Shown here: positions 22,384-31,391 of the stretch, piece after piece
Layout: each line of letters opens with the position of its first letter
How positions within the stretch are numbered: position 1 is the first letter of the stretch
Origin: an uncultured Clostridia bacterium
GTDB taxonomy: Bacteria; Bacillota; Clostridia; Christensenellales; Aristaeellaceae
NCBI GenBank assembly: GCA_934621485.1
Contig: CAKTUS010000022.1
Span: forward strand, 1-34,742
Direction: 5' to 3'
DNA: 34,742 nucleotides
Notes under the pieces: generated by a model
Told to the model about the DNA's origin: nothing
Database searches by the model: none
What the model saw: only the letters and a program-made list of their open reading frames with translations
Program-made: the position numbers and the translations under genes

Positions 22384-23609
22384 AGGAACGAATTGCCAAA
22401 GCGGAAAAACGGGTTCAGCCCATGTTTGAGCGCATTGACGAGATTGCGCTGCTGAATACAGAAAAAGTGCTGAACGCCTTGCAAAAACATCAGGTAGCGG
22501 CCCGGCACTTTGCGCCCACCACCGGCTACGGCTATGACGATGTGGGCCGCGACACTCTGGAAAAGCTGTTTGCCGATTTGTTTGAGGCGGATGAGGCGAT
22601 TGTGCGTCCCCAAATTGCCTCCGGAACCCATGCGCTTTCTCTGTGCCTGTTCGGCCTGCTTAAGCCGGGCGACGAGTTGATGTATGCTTCCGGCGGCCCC
22701 TACGATACCCTGGAAGAGGTGATCGGCATTCGGCAGTGCGCGCCCGGCTCCCTTCGGGAGATGGGCGTAACCTACACGCAGGTGGAAATGAACGAGGGCC
22801 GGCTGGATTTGGAGGCGATTCGCGCGGCCATGAAGCCCGCTACCCGGGTAGTGGCTGTGCAGCGCAGCCGCGGCTATTCCTCACGTCCCAGTCTGATGCC
22901 CGAGGATGTGCAGCCTCTTGCGGAAATGCTCCATCGGGAGTTTCCCGGATGTTGCCTGATGGTGGACAACTGCTACGGCGAATTTGTGTGTGAAAAAGAA
23001 CCCACTCAGTATGGCGCGGACGTGTGCGTCGGCAGCCTGATTAAAAACCCCGGCGGCGGTTTGGCCCCCACCGGCGGCTACATTGTGGGCCGCGGCGACC
23101 TGATTGAGCGCATCAGCTATCGCCTGACTGCGCCCGGCATCGGCCGTGAGGTGGGCAGCTATGCAGGCAGCTATCAGCCTTTCTATCAGGGCTTGTTTAT
23201 GGCTCCGCACGTCGTGGCTCAGGCGCTGAAAACCTCCGTGCTGGCGGCGGCAATCTGCGAGGAACTGCACATGCGCAGCACGCCTGCCTCCGATGCGCGT
23301 CGCACGGATATCATTCAGGCGCTGGAGCTTGGCACCCCGGAACGCCTGGTGGCCTTCTGCCAGGGAATCCAGATGGCTTCGCCCATCGACAGCATGGCTT
23401 TGCCAGAGCCTTGGGATATGCCAGGCTACCAGCACCAGGTCATTATGGCGGCCGGTACCTTTGTGAGCGGCGCATCCATTGAACTGAGCGCCGATGCGCC
23501 CATGCGGGAGCCTTATACCGTGTTTTTACAGGGCGGCCTCACCTATAGCCATGGAAAGCTGGCTCTGACCCGTACCTTTGAATACTTGCGCAAGAAAGGG
23601 CTTCTGTAA
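22380..23609 (+). CDS. Methionine gamma-lyase-family PLP enzyme (YnbB / 'aluminium resistance' type)
   Basis: 409 residues from GTG 22380, which overlaps the miaA stop (GTGA) and has GGAAAGGAA at 22361-22369. It is a fold-type I PLP enzyme. Seen: GYGYDDVGRDTLE (residues ~42-54), an SGTHALSLCLFGLLKPGDEL cofactor-binding segment, DNCYGEF with the PLP-interacting aspartate, and the probable Schiff-base lysine K222 in SLIKNPGGGLAP. This family (Bacillus YnbB) is often named methionine gamma-lyase or aluminium resistance protein, but its reaction is uncertain. It frequently lies near miaA and hfq in Firmicutes. The length is normal. A terminator-like hairpin lies between it and the next gene. Confidence 0.9.
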   Translation: MKERIAKAEKRVQPMFERIDEIALLNTEKVLNALQKHQVAARHFAPTTGYGYDDVGRDTLEKLFADLFEADEAIVRPQIASGTHALSLCLFGLLKPGDELMYASGGPYDTLEEVIGIRQCAPGSLREMGVTYTQVEMNEGRLDLEAIRAAMKPATRVVAVQRSRGYSSRPSLMPEDVQPLAEMLHREFPGCCLMVDNCYGEFVCEKEPTQYGADVCVGSLIKNPGGGLAPTGGYIVGRGDLIERISYRLTAPGIGREVGSYAGSYQPFYQGLFMAPHVVAQALKTSVLAAAICEELHMRSTPASDARRTDIIQALELGTPERLVAFCQGIQMASPIDSMALPEPWDMPGYQHQVIMAAGTFVSGASIELSADAPMREPYTVFLQGGLTYSHGKLALTRTFEYLRKKGLL

Positions 23610-23687
23610 GCTGCTGGACAGCTCAAAACGCGCCATTTTTTCAAGAAGCCACGTCTCCGTTTCTACTGCGAAATCCGTCTTTTTCCA

Positions 23688-23729
23688 CCCTTCCCCGCAT
23701 AGTCTGTTGTGCAGGGGAGGGATTTTTTT
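23688..23729 (+). terminator. Terminator-like hairpin overlapping the spoIVFA ribosome binding site
   Basis: The left arm CCCTTCCCCGCA (23688-23699) pairs with the right arm TGCAGGGGAGGG (23710-23721) with two single-base bulges. Seven T residues (23723-23729) follow. It has the form of an intrinsic terminator for the mutS-mgl unit. The right arm is at the same time the GGGGAGGG ribosome binding site of the next gene, whose TTG start lies at the end of the T-run. Confidence 0.65.
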
Positions 23730-24414
23730 GAGCACGGAACTGAAAAGCTTCAAGCTTCGAACGGAAAAACATGTGGCGGAACCCAGTGCGCCTAACACGC
23801 ATGCAAGGCCGGTCCGGGTTTCTTCCGGCAGCTGGGGCAGCCGTCTGCTGAGAGCAGACCGGTTGATGCGGGACCTGGCGGTGGTAGGCGCGCTGTTTCT
23901 TACGGTGCTTGCAGTGCGCAATGTGTCTGTGCCTGAGGCGCAGAGCGTGTTTTCCGCCTTGCAGGAAAGCGCCAATATGCAGTGGGATGAAACGCTGGGT
24001 CAGCTCAGCTTCGTCAGCAAGTGGCTGCCTCAAAGTGTGCAGGCGGTCTGGAACGAGCGGGACAGCCTGATGGTGCTGGCGCCGGTAAGTGGGCAAACGG
24101 TACATGCCTGGTCGCGGAAGGAGCCTTATGTGGAATGGCTGTCCGAAACCAGCGATGTGCGCTGCGTGGCCGACGGCGAGGTAATGAGCATTGCCCATGG
24201 GCCGGAGGAAGAACGCATTGTGCGGATTCGTCATGATGATGAGACAGAATCCATTTACGGCAATCTGGACGCCTGCTTTGTGCAGGAAGGAGAACGGGTA
24301 ACGGCAGGGGAAATCTTTGCCCGGATCACAACGGGTAAGCCGCTGGCTTTTGAGCTGCGCAGGGACGGCCGATCCATCGACCCCAAGGGCAGGCTGCTGC
24401 CGCTGGACGAATAG
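23728..24414 (+). CDS. spoIVFA: SpoIVFA-like membrane protein with degenerate M23/LytM domain
   Basis: 228 residues if started at TTG 23728 (GGGGAGGG at 23714-23721). The N-terminal ~45 residues are cytoplasmic and basic, followed by one membrane segment (about 49-66) and an extracytoplasmic C-terminal M23-like fold (about 115-222: APVSGQTV, ADGEVMSIAHG, RIRHDDETESIYGNLD, VTAGEIFARI, LAFELRRDGRSIDP). The zinc-binding histidines of active LytM peptidases are absent (SIYGNLD in place of the usual H-x-H, LAFEL in place of LHFE), so it is not expected to be a peptidase. This architecture and the following protease gene match SpoIVFA, which holds SpoIVFB inactive in the forespore membrane until engulfment. 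Naming rests mainly on this pairing. Confidence 0.78.
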   Translation: MSTELKSFKLRTEKHVAEPSAPNTHARPVRVSSGSWGSRLLRADRLMRDLAVVGALFLTVLAVRNVSVPEAQSVFSALQESANMQWDETLGQLSFVSKWLPQSVQAVWNERDSLMVLAPVSGQTVHAWSRKEPYVEWLSETSDVRCVADGEVMSIAHGPEEERIVRIRHDDETESIYGNLDACFVQEGERVTAGEIFARITTGKPLAFELRRDGRSIDPKGRLLPLDE

Positions 24415-24418
24415 GCTC

Positions 24419-25264
24419 ATGCGCTGTCAGTTTCGGGTGCATCCTGCCGGAGCGGCGCTGCTGGCGGCGGCCTTTGTATTTGCCGACAGCGCAGCGGCGA
24501 TTGCGTCGTTGGCTGCGCTTTGCTGGCATGAGGGAGCTCATGTGGCGGCAATGGCGCTTTGTAAAGTGAAAAGCTGCCAGGTGGAACTGATGCCCTTTGG
24601 CGGTATGGCGTATGCAAAGGACTTTGAGAAGCTGGGCCCCCTTCGGCAGTTTTGCATTGCCGGGGCGGGAGCGGCGGCCAGCGGCGCCGGCGCGGCTCTT
24701 TGCCTGTGGGCGCTTCCACATACAGCCTTTACGTATTGCCTGTTTGGCGCAAACATTGCGCTGGTGTTATGGAATTGTTTGCCGGTGTGGCCGCTGGACG
24801 GAGCGCGGATGCTGGTGGCGCTGCTAACCCCTTTGGGCTGGGGCCGAGGCTGCCAAAAGGTGCTGACAGCGTTTGGCTACGTGCTGGGCGCGGGCTTAGT
24901 GGCTTTGGGGCTTTACGGCGCTTGGCACGGGGCGTTTCATCCGGGCCTTTTGCTGTTAGGGCCTTATTTATGGTATGCGGCCCGTTGGGGAGGGCTGGCA
25001 GAAAGGCTGCGAAGAGTGGGAGAAAAGCGCAGTCCCTTTCAAAGAAGGGATATGCTGCCGGTGCGGGCCATGGCCTGCATGGCCGGCCGGGAGGAGCGAG
25101 CGCTTTCCCGCATCGCCCTATGGCCCCAGGAGGAGCGCTACTCGCTGCTGCTGGTCATTGATGAAGAGACGGGTCAAGTACGCCGGGTAATTACGGAAGG
25201 GCAGGCGTACAACCGTCTGTTTGGGGCAGAAGCCATGGAAGACATTGCCGGGCCTCAAAAGTAG
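24419..25264 (+). CDS. spoIVFB: SpoIVFB-like site-2 (M50) intramembrane metalloprotease
   Basis: 281 residues. Several hydrophobic segments; zinc site HEGAH (H37, E38, H41) in the first part and the third ligand in NCLPVWPLDG (D127), both in membrane helices as in the SpoIVFB branch of S2P proteases. The C-terminal ~75 residues look like a reduced CBS-type domain. By family knowledge it removes the pro-sequence of sigma-K in the mother cell; it starts 4 nt after the SpoIVFA-like gene, its usual inhibitor. The start at ATG 24419 has no strong ribosome binding site, which suggests coupling to the upstream gene. The N-terminus is short compared with Bacillus, but both catalytic motifs are intact. 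Confidence 0.85.
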   Translation: MRCQFRVHPAGAALLAAAFVFADSAAAIASLAALCWHEGAHVAAMALCKVKSCQVELMPFGGMAYAKDFEKLGPLRQFCIAGAGAAASGAGAALCLWALPHTAFTYCLFGANIALVLWNCLPVWPLDGARMLVALLTPLGWGRGCQKVLTAFGYVLGAGLVALGLYGAWHGAFHPGLLLLGPYLWYAARWGGLAERLRRVGEKRSPFQRRDMLPVRAMACMAGREERALSRIALWPQEERYSLLLVIDEETGQVRRVITEGQAYNRLFGAEAMEDIAGPQK

Positions 25265-25290
25265 ACAAAGCCGGCGGAATATGCTACAAT
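25262..25290 (+). promoter_or_regulatory. Promoter for the SpoIID-like gene
   Basis: TAGACA (25262-25267, overlapping the spoIVFB stop), a 17-bp spacer and TACAAT (25285-25290), 52 nt before the GTG start. Confidence 0.7.
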
Positions 25291-25341
25291 ACCAAATGAT
25301 TACGAAAGTATTACGACTTGCACAAAGGGGGAAAAGGTACC

Positions 25342-28300
25342 GTGCAAAAACATTCCGCTGTTTCCAAAGACTTGGCGCTGTGGCTGATGGCGCTGTGGCT
25401 GTGCGCGGCGCTGATTCCCGCGGCTGGCGCGGAAACGGTCAGCGTGGCTTCCGCCCCGCTAACCACACAGACCGCTGCGGTAAACGGCATGGTGCGGGTG
25501 TACCTGTCTTCACTGGGCAGTCCCGCGGTGCTGAACCTGAAAACCCAGGGCAGCTACAGCGTAAGCATCACTGGCCAGCAAATTGACAGCGGCAGTTCCC
25601 TTACGGTGGAGCTAAACCGCTCCACCGGGGCCCTGGTGCTTACCTGCAATGGGCAAAAAACCAACATGGGCACATCTTTTTCCCTTCGGCGGCACTCGTC
25701 TGCCGGTACCAGCGGTTTGTATATTCGTCAGGCGCGGGAAAGCGGCAATCTGTACCCGGGCGACCTGACCTTTCAGGCGGTTTCCAGCGGCGGGCAGTAT
25801 ACGCTGTATACCGTCGCTCATATTTATATTGAGAATTATCTGTACGGCGTTTTGCCCTATGAAATGGGCAATTCCACAAACATTGAAGCGCTGAAGGCCC
25901 AGGCGGTAGCCGCCCGCACCTATACCGTGCGCATGATGCGAGACCGTTCCGGCGGGCTATATGATGTAAAGGACACCACCAGCGATCAGGTATACCGCGG
26001 CACGCCCGGCGGCAATGCAAACTGCGTGGCGGCGGTGGATGCCACCAAGGGCATTGTGCTGATGTATGGCTCCAGCTATATCACCACCTATTATTCCGCC
26101 AGCAACGGCGGGCAGACAGAAACCGCCCGCAGCGGAGCGTCATATGCTTACATGAACGTAAAGGACGACCCGTTTGATTACGCCAATCCCAGCTCTACCG
26201 TAAAGAAGAAAACCATTCAGGCTGATTTGACCAGCGCGTCCAACCCGGCGCAGCTGATGAACCTGCTTAAAACCAGGGCGGTCAGCGCCTTGAACCGAAG
26301 CGGCTACAACGCCAACAGCAGCAATACCGTCCTGCAAACGCTTCAAAGCGTTACGCCTCACACGCCGAAATATGCTTCGCCAAGCCGGCTGTATACCAAG
26401 ATGAATTTTGCCATGAAGGTGAAAACCCAGGATGCTTTTGGGCAAACCGTATCCGTGGATGTAACCGTGACCTGCGATATTTTCAGCGAGCTGGAAAGCC
26501 TGCTGTCCATGAGTATTCAGTCCAGCAAAAATGAATTATGGAGCGTGAGCCAGAAAAACGGCGCTTTTGTTCTGGAGGCGCGCCGCTATGGGCACGGCAT
26601 GGGCCTGAGCCAGCGCGGAGCCATGTATATGGCCAAGCTGGGCTATCGCTACGACCAGATTCTGGGCTTTTATTATGAGGGCTGTCAGCGGGTGAAGCAT
26701 AGCTTTACCAACAGCATCTTGAGCGCCGGCTCGGATGAAGAGCAAATTACCGTTGAGCCGCCTGCCGATATCGATCAGGAAACCGTTGCCTGCCAGGGCA
26801 GAGTCAGCCTTCCGTCTGCCGGCGCCGTACTGGCCATTCGGAAGGAACGGTCTGCGAGCGGCGCCATCATTGGCACAGCGGGCAACGGGGCCATGGTGGA
26901 AGTATTGGCTGCAGAGGGGGAGTGGTGCCAGATTCACTTTGGCAGCCTGGTAGGCTATGCGCCCGCTTCGGCGTTAATGATCAGCGGCACGCCGCCTCAG
27001 ACCCCGGCGCAGGTATCGAACATTGCAGGCTTTGTAACCGTGACCGCCAAGGATTTTGTGAACCTTCGGGCTGAAGGCAGCATGAACGGAACCGTGGTGG
27101 GGACTGCCCCGGCTGGCGCGGTGCTTACGGTGTTCAGCCTGTCCGGTTCCTGGGCCAAGGTGCAGTATAACGCGCTGACCGCTTATGCCAGCACCGGTTT
27201 TTTGTCGGCTTTGTCGTCAAGCTACCCGGCCGCTGAAAATGTGTCCAGCGGCAGCTCCACGGCATGGATTGGTCTGGTGGAAGGCGAAATGGCCGTCGTG
27301 CGGGAAAGCGCTTCCATGGACGCTCAGCCGGTGCTGCAATTGGCTCACGGCGCCGCTGTGACCGTGCTGGCTGACGACGGCAGCTGGAGCCTTATCCGTT
27401 TTAATGAAAAAACGGGTTATGTGCTATCCTCCTGTCTGAGCTATCGCCAGGACGGCGCTTCCGCAACTGCGCCTCCGGATTCCCAAACGCCAAGTCCCGA
27501 AGCCACGCCTTCTCCCGCCGAGGGGGTGCTGGCCAGGGTGACGACGGAGAACGGGTTGCTGAATCTGCGGGCTCAGCCCATGGCGGGCAGCATGATTTTG
27601 ACCACGATTCCTCGCGGAGCGCAGGTGGAAGTAACCCAGCAGGGCGACACTTGGTGCGGTGTGCGCTATAGCGGATATGAAGGCTATGCCATGACCCGCT
27701 TTTTAACCCTGTCAGGCGCGGCAGCTACGCCTGCACCGCCCACAGGCCAAACGGGAACGGCCTGGGTGACCACCCCGGGCGGTTCGCTGAATCTGCGGGA
27801 ACTGCCCCGTAGCGGCAGCGCAATTCTGAAAGGGATTCCTCAGGGAGAAACGGTTGCCGTTTTGGAACGGGGCGACGAATGGTGCCGCGTGCGCTACGGA
27901 CAGACAGAGGGATATGTGATGACAATATTCCTTACCTTCCAAAGTCAGACGGAAGAAACGCCGGGGGAAAGCCCATCGCCCGCTCCCAGCCCGTCGCCGG
28001 AGCCGACAGAAGAAAGCGGTGAGCCAACGCCAACGCCCTCTGCCACAGTCGAGCCTGCTCCCACGCCGCAGCCGGGAACAAACGTGCGGTATGCGGTGGT
28101 CAACACCGCTTCCGGTTCCTTGAATCTGCGCCGGGACGCGCTGACAGGCAGCCCTGTGCTGGCACGCATCCCCAGGGGAACGACCCTGCAAATTGAGGAA
28201 AAGCTTGCCGCCTGGAGCCGCACCACCTATGAGGGCCAAAGCGGCTATGTGATGAATGCTTTCCTGCGCTTCTTGGAAAGCGAAGCGGAATCTCCCGCTG

Positions 28301-29316
28301 CCCCTACGGAAACGACGGGAACGGCCGTTGCCGGAACCGCCCGGGTCAATACCGCTTCCGGGTCTTTGAACCTTCGGGCCGAGCCCTATGCCATGGCGGG
28401 CGTATTGCTGCAAATTCCGCAGTATGCTACAGTACAGGTAAGCCGGCGGGGGCAGGACTGGAGCTGCGTTTCCTATGGCGGCGTAACCGGTTATGTGATG
28501 AGCCGCTACCTGTCCTTTTCTGAAGAGGCTAATGCCAACCCGCCCCAAAGCGATGAAACCGCAAAGCCGGACGAACAGACGCGCACGGCTTATGTACAAA
28601 CGGCTTCCGGAACATTGAATTTGCGTGAAAGCCCCAGCGCCGGCAGCTGTGTACTGGCAGAAATTCCCAGGGGCCGTCAGCTAAGCATATCGCTTTTCAA
28701 CGAAGCATGGGCCAAAACGGTCTACAACGGACAAACAGGCTATGTTATGACCCGCTATTTGCGTTATGAGCAGCCGGAAACAACGCCTCGGCCGGATGAG
28801 GACAGCGGCGAGCCGGACGAAACGGAGGCGGTGGACGCTTGGGTATGCACCAGCGGCGGCGCCTTGAACCTGCGCGCCGAGCCGAATGGGCAGGGAACCG
28901 TACTGGCTGCGCTGGCGCATCAAACGAAGGTGAAGCTGCTGGAAGAGGGGAACACCTGGAGCCTGATTTCCTATCAGGGCCAGAAGGGCTATGTGATGAC
29001 GCGCTATCTTTCCGTACAAACCCCGCAGGCTGCAAGCACGCCGGTTCCTTCGCCTTCCGGCCAGGAGACGGATTGGCTTGATGAAATGGATCCCACGTTG
29101 AAAGCGCCCACAGGCGGGAAACAATTTGCCTATATCCTAGGGCAGGAAAATGTGCGCCTGTGGCCCAGATGCGCAGAAAACGGTACTCCGCTTGGAACGG
29201 TAGCACCCGAAACCCTGGCGGAGGTGCTGCTGCTGGGTGATACCTGGAGCTGCATACAGGTGCAAAGCCTGCAGGGCTATTGCCGTACAGAGGTTTTACA
29301 AATGGTGGAGCAATGA
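25342..29316 (+). CDS. Secreted SpoIID/LytB-domain protein with about ten SH3b-like repeats
   Basis: 1324 residues from GTG 25342 (AGGGGGAAAAGG upstream). A signal peptide (1-30, cleavage after AGA) is followed by a SpoIID/LytB domain to about 460: YLYGVLPYEMGNSTNIEALKAQAVAARTY with the putative catalytic glutamate E174, YYSASNGGQTE, and GHGMGLSQRGAMYMAKLGYRYDQIL. From about 486 to the end there are ten SH3b-like repeats of ~60 residues with a recurring LNLR...GSxVLxxIPRG...W..V.Y.G..GYVMTRYL pattern; the first three and the last are more diverged. Linkers are rich in Pro, Glu, Thr and Ser. SpoIID proteins cleave denuded peptidoglycan glycan strands in engulfment, and SH3b modules bind cell wall. 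The classical SpoIID is ~340 residues, so this is a large wall-binding variant, perhaps vegetative rather than sporulation-specific. Confidence 0.9.
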   Translation: MQKHSAVSKDLALWLMALWLCAALIPAAGAETVSVASAPLTTQTAAVNGMVRVYLSSLGSPAVLNLKTQGSYSVSITGQQIDSGSSLTVELNRSTGALVLTCNGQKTNMGTSFSLRRHSSAGTSGLYIRQARESGNLYPGDLTFQAVSSGGQYTLYTVAHIYIENYLYGVLPYEMGNSTNIEALKAQAVAARTYTVRMMRDRSGGLYDVKDTTSDQVYRGTPGGNANCVAAVDATKGIVLMYGSSYITTYYSASNGGQTETARSGASYAYMNVKDDPFDYANPSSTVKKKTIQADLTSASNPAQLMNLLKTRAVSALNRSGYNANSSNTVLQTLQSVTPHTPKYASPSRLYTKMNFAMKVKTQDAFGQTVSVDVTVTCDIFSELESLLSMSIQSSKNELWSVSQKNGAFVLEARRYGHGMGLSQRGAMYMAKLGYRYDQILGFYYEGCQRVKHSFTNSILSAGSDEEQITVEPPADIDQETVACQGRVSLPSAGAVLAIRKERSASGAIIGTAGNGAMVEVLAAEGEWCQIHFGSLVGYAPASALMISGTPPQTPAQVSNIAGFVTVTAKDFVNLRAEGSMNGTVVGTAPAGAVLTVFSLSGSWAKVQYNALTAYASTGFLSALSSSYPAAENVSSGSSTAWIGLVEGEMAVVRESASMDAQPVLQLAHGAAVTVLADDGSWSLIRFNEKTGYVLSSCLSYRQDGASATAPPDSQTPSPEATPSPAEGVLARVTTENGLLNLRAQPMAGSMILTTIPRGAQVEVTQQGDTWCGVRYSGYEGYAMTRFLTLSGAAATPAPPTGQTGTAWVTTPGGSLNLRELPRSGSAILKGIPQGETVAVLERGDEWCRVRYGQTEGYVMTIFLTFQSQTEETPGESPSPAPSPSPEPTEESGEPTPTPSATVEPAPTPQPGTNVRYAVVNTASGSLNLRRDALTGSPVLARIPRGTTLQIEEKLAAWSRTTYEGQSGYVMNAFLRFLESEAESPAAPTETTGTAVAGTARVNTASGSLNLRAEPYAMAGVLLQIPQYATVQVSRRGQDWSCVSYGGVTGYVMSRYLSFSEEANANPPQSDETAKPDEQTRTAYVQTASGTLNLRESPSAGSCVLAEIPRGRQLSISLFNEAWAKTVYNGQTGYVMTRYLRYEQPETTPRPDEDSGEPDETEAVDAWVCTSGGALNLRAEPNGQGTVLAALAHQTKVKLLEEGNTWSLISYQGQKGYVMTRYLSVQTPQAASTPVPSPSGQETDWLDEMDPTLKAPTGGKQFAYILGQENVRLWPRCAENGTPLGTVAPETLAEVLLLGDTWSCIQVQSLQGYCRTEVLQMVEQ

Positions 29317-30083
29317 AAGAAATCGAAATTAGGCCCGGAGAGCGAATGGATGATTTGCAGCGAAACGGGCTGCGCATTTTGCAAAATCCGCAGGACTTTT
29401 GTTTTGGGATGGACGCGGTGCTGCTGGCGGACTTTGCCGTCCTGCGTCGGCGAGAGCGAGTGGCGGATATGGGAACGGGCACGGGCATTTTGCCCCTGCT
29501 GTTAAGCCAGAATGAGCCTACCGCTCATTTCGACGCTTTTGAGTGGCAGCCGGAGATGGCGGATATGGCCGCCAGAAGCGTAGCCATGAACGGATTGGAA
29601 GAACGCATTGTGATTCATGCTACTGATTTTCGAAGCGCCTGGCAGGTTGTGGGGCGGGAAAGCATGGATGCAGTGGTGTGTAACCCGCCTTACGGGAAGC
29701 AGGGCGGCACGCTTTTGAACGATTCCAGCGCCGTGGCCCTGGCGCGTCATGAAACGCAGGCTACCATTAGCGATGTGGCCGCGGCCTGCGCGGCCCTTTT
29801 GCGCACGCATGGACGGCTGTACATGGTGTTTCCCGCACCGCGCATGCTGGAATTGTGCGACGCGCTTCGCCAGCATAGCCTGGAGCCCAAAAGAATCCGC
29901 ATGGTGTGCTCCAAACTGAAAAAGCCGCCGTACCTGGTGCTGATGGAAGCAATGAAAAACGCTAGGCCGTCGCTGCTTTGGATGCCGCCGCTGGTGGTTT
30001 ATCATTCGGACGGCCGGGAGACGGCGGAGATGGATCGGATTTATCACCGCGGGCCATTTGCCGAAACCACCGAAACAGAATGA
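29313..30083 (+). CDS. TrmN6-type tRNA1(Val) (adenine37-N6)-methyltransferase
   Basis: 256 residues from ATG 29313, overlapping the preceding stop (ATGA); an upstream in-frame ATG at 29280 would lie inside the SpoIID-like gene and is rejected. It is a Rossmann-fold SAM methyltransferase. The N-terminus (LQRNGLRILQNPQDFCFGMDAVLLADFA) is typical of TrmN6/YabB proteins; motif I is ADMGTGTGILPLLL (about 50-63) and the catalytic NPPY motif for N6-adenine methylation is CNPPYGK (about 127-133). The expected target is A37 of tRNA1(Val), by homology only. Co-transcription with the upstream cell-wall gene is likely from the overlap. Its last 122 nt overlap the convergent flippase gene. Confidence 0.88.
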   Translation: MKEIEIRPGERMDDLQRNGLRILQNPQDFCFGMDAVLLADFAVLRRRERVADMGTGTGILPLLLSQNEPTAHFDAFEWQPEMADMAARSVAMNGLEERIVIHATDFRSAWQVVGRESMDAVVCNPPYGKQGGTLLNDSSAVALARHETQATISDVAAACAALLRTHGRLYMVFPAPRMLELCDALRQHSLEPKRIRMVCSKLKKPPYLVLMEAMKNARPSLLWMPPLVVYHSDGRETAEMDRIYHRGPFAETTETE

Positions 30084-31335
30084 AACCATTCCACAAAATC
30101 GAAACGCCATGAGCCGCATAATGAGCCAGAATCACGCCGTGAAGCCGCCAGACGGGCAGCGCTGCCAAAAGCCAAATGAGAGCCAACGACAGCAAAGAAG
30201 CCGCCGAAGCGCCGTACATGGCGTATTTTTGTTGGCCAAGCGCGCCAAGCACGCTGCCGCTGACATGGTCCAGCGCCAAAAGCACGGTCAGCGGGGCGCA
30301 AAGCCGGAAAAGCGGACCCAAATCAGCTTGACGGTATACGGCGCTGGCCAAGAAGGAAGCGCAAAACCAGATGACAGCGGCGCAGAGCGCGCCTACGCCT
30401 GTGCAGGAGCCGGTGCACTGCCAAAGCAGCCGCCGCAGGGCTCGAGGATGTTCTTCAGCCTTTGCCAGTTTGGGAATGGCCACCATCGCCAACGCGCTGG
30501 TAAAAATGCCTGGCAGAAGCAGCAACGGCATCACCATGCCGTTGAGCATGCCAAGCCGGGCGGTAGATTCCGCAGGCGACAGGCCGCTGGCCTGGAGACG
30601 CAAGGGAATCAAAATGGCGGCGGCAGAGCGAAGCGCCGTTTGTATCAGGCGCGTAAGGGTTGTGGGAAACGCCAACTGAAACAAGGGACGGCGAAAACGA
30701 CGTTCTCCCCGCATGCCTGGCGGAAACGGACCCAAAGCGCGCAGCACAAACCATAGCCCAAGCAGCTCTGCCAGCATGGTGCAGGCTACCGGCACAGCGG
30801 CCAGCCAGGGTGCGGTGAGATGGTTCAGCAGGGTAAGCAGCAGCATGGAAAGGCCCACCCGGGCAATTTGCTCCACCAGTTCGCTGCCAGCGGGCAAAAG
30901 GCTTTGCTCCATCCCATAACAATAGCCATTTAAAGAGGCGGAATAGCCCAGAATGAGAATACAGGGCGCTGTGAACCACAAAGAGGGAAGAACCCGCGCA
31001 TCGCCCATCAGCCGGGCAAGCATCGGCGACAAAAGCAGCAAAAGCGGCGCAAGCGCCGCTGAAAACACCCGGGTGAACCAAACGCCTGCCAGCAGCGGCT
31101 GGAGGCGTTCCTCGGGCGCGGCTTTGGCCGTCATGCGGCTAACGGCTAAGGGCAGGCCGGAGGTAAGCGGGGTGATGGCCAGCATATGCACACTGCCGGC
31201 CAATTCGGAAATGCCCATGATTTCCGCGCCCAGCAACCGGGATAGCCAGACGCGAAGTCCCAGCCCCATGGCGCGAACCAGGCCGTTTACCAAAGATAAC
31301 AGCAGGGTTTGCTTTTTGGCTCCTCGTACATTCAT
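29962..31335 (-). CDS. SpoVB-like polysaccharide/lipid flippase (MOP/MATE superfamily)
   Basis: 457 residues on the minus strand, start at 31335 (ATG) with GGGGAGG at 31344-31350 just upstream. The longer open frame reaching 31959 is antisense to the aldo/keto reductase gene and is rejected. About 12-14 hydrophobic segments. The N-terminal LSLVNGLVRAMGLGLRVWLSRLLGAEIMGISELA matches the stage V sporulation protein B / MurJ-like group, which moves lipid-linked wall precursors across the membrane; SpoVB is needed for spore cortex in Bacillus. The last ~40 residues are a hydrophilic Pro/Ala/Lys tail read antisense to the methyltransferase gene. Divergent from the reductase gene with a 114-nt gap. 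Confidence 0.82.
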   Translation of the reverse strand: MNVRGAKKQTLLLSLVNGLVRAMGLGLRVWLSRLLGAEIMGISELAGSVHMLAITPLTSGLPLAVSRMTAKAAPEERLQPLLAGVWFTRVFSAALAPLLLLLSPMLARLMGDARVLPSLWFTAPCILILGYSASLNGYCYGMEQSLLPAGSELVEQIARVGLSMLLLTLLNHLTAPWLAAVPVACTMLAELLGLWFVLRALGPFPPGMRGERRFRRPLFQLAFPTTLTRLIQTALRSAAAILIPLRLQASGLSPAESTARLGMLNGMVMPLLLLPGIFTSALAMVAIPKLAKAEEHPRALRRLLWQCTGSCTGVGALCAAVIWFCASFLASAVYRQADLGPLFRLCAPLTVLLALDHVSGSVLGALGQQKYAMYGASAASLLSLALIWLLAALPVWRLHGVILAHYAAHGVSILWNGFILFRWFRQMARGDKSDPSPPSPGRPNDKPPAAASKAATA

Positions 31336-31391
31336 AGCTTCGCCTCCCCGCAAAAGGGTATGAAGCCTTCTGAAAAATGATGCCGCAAGGC

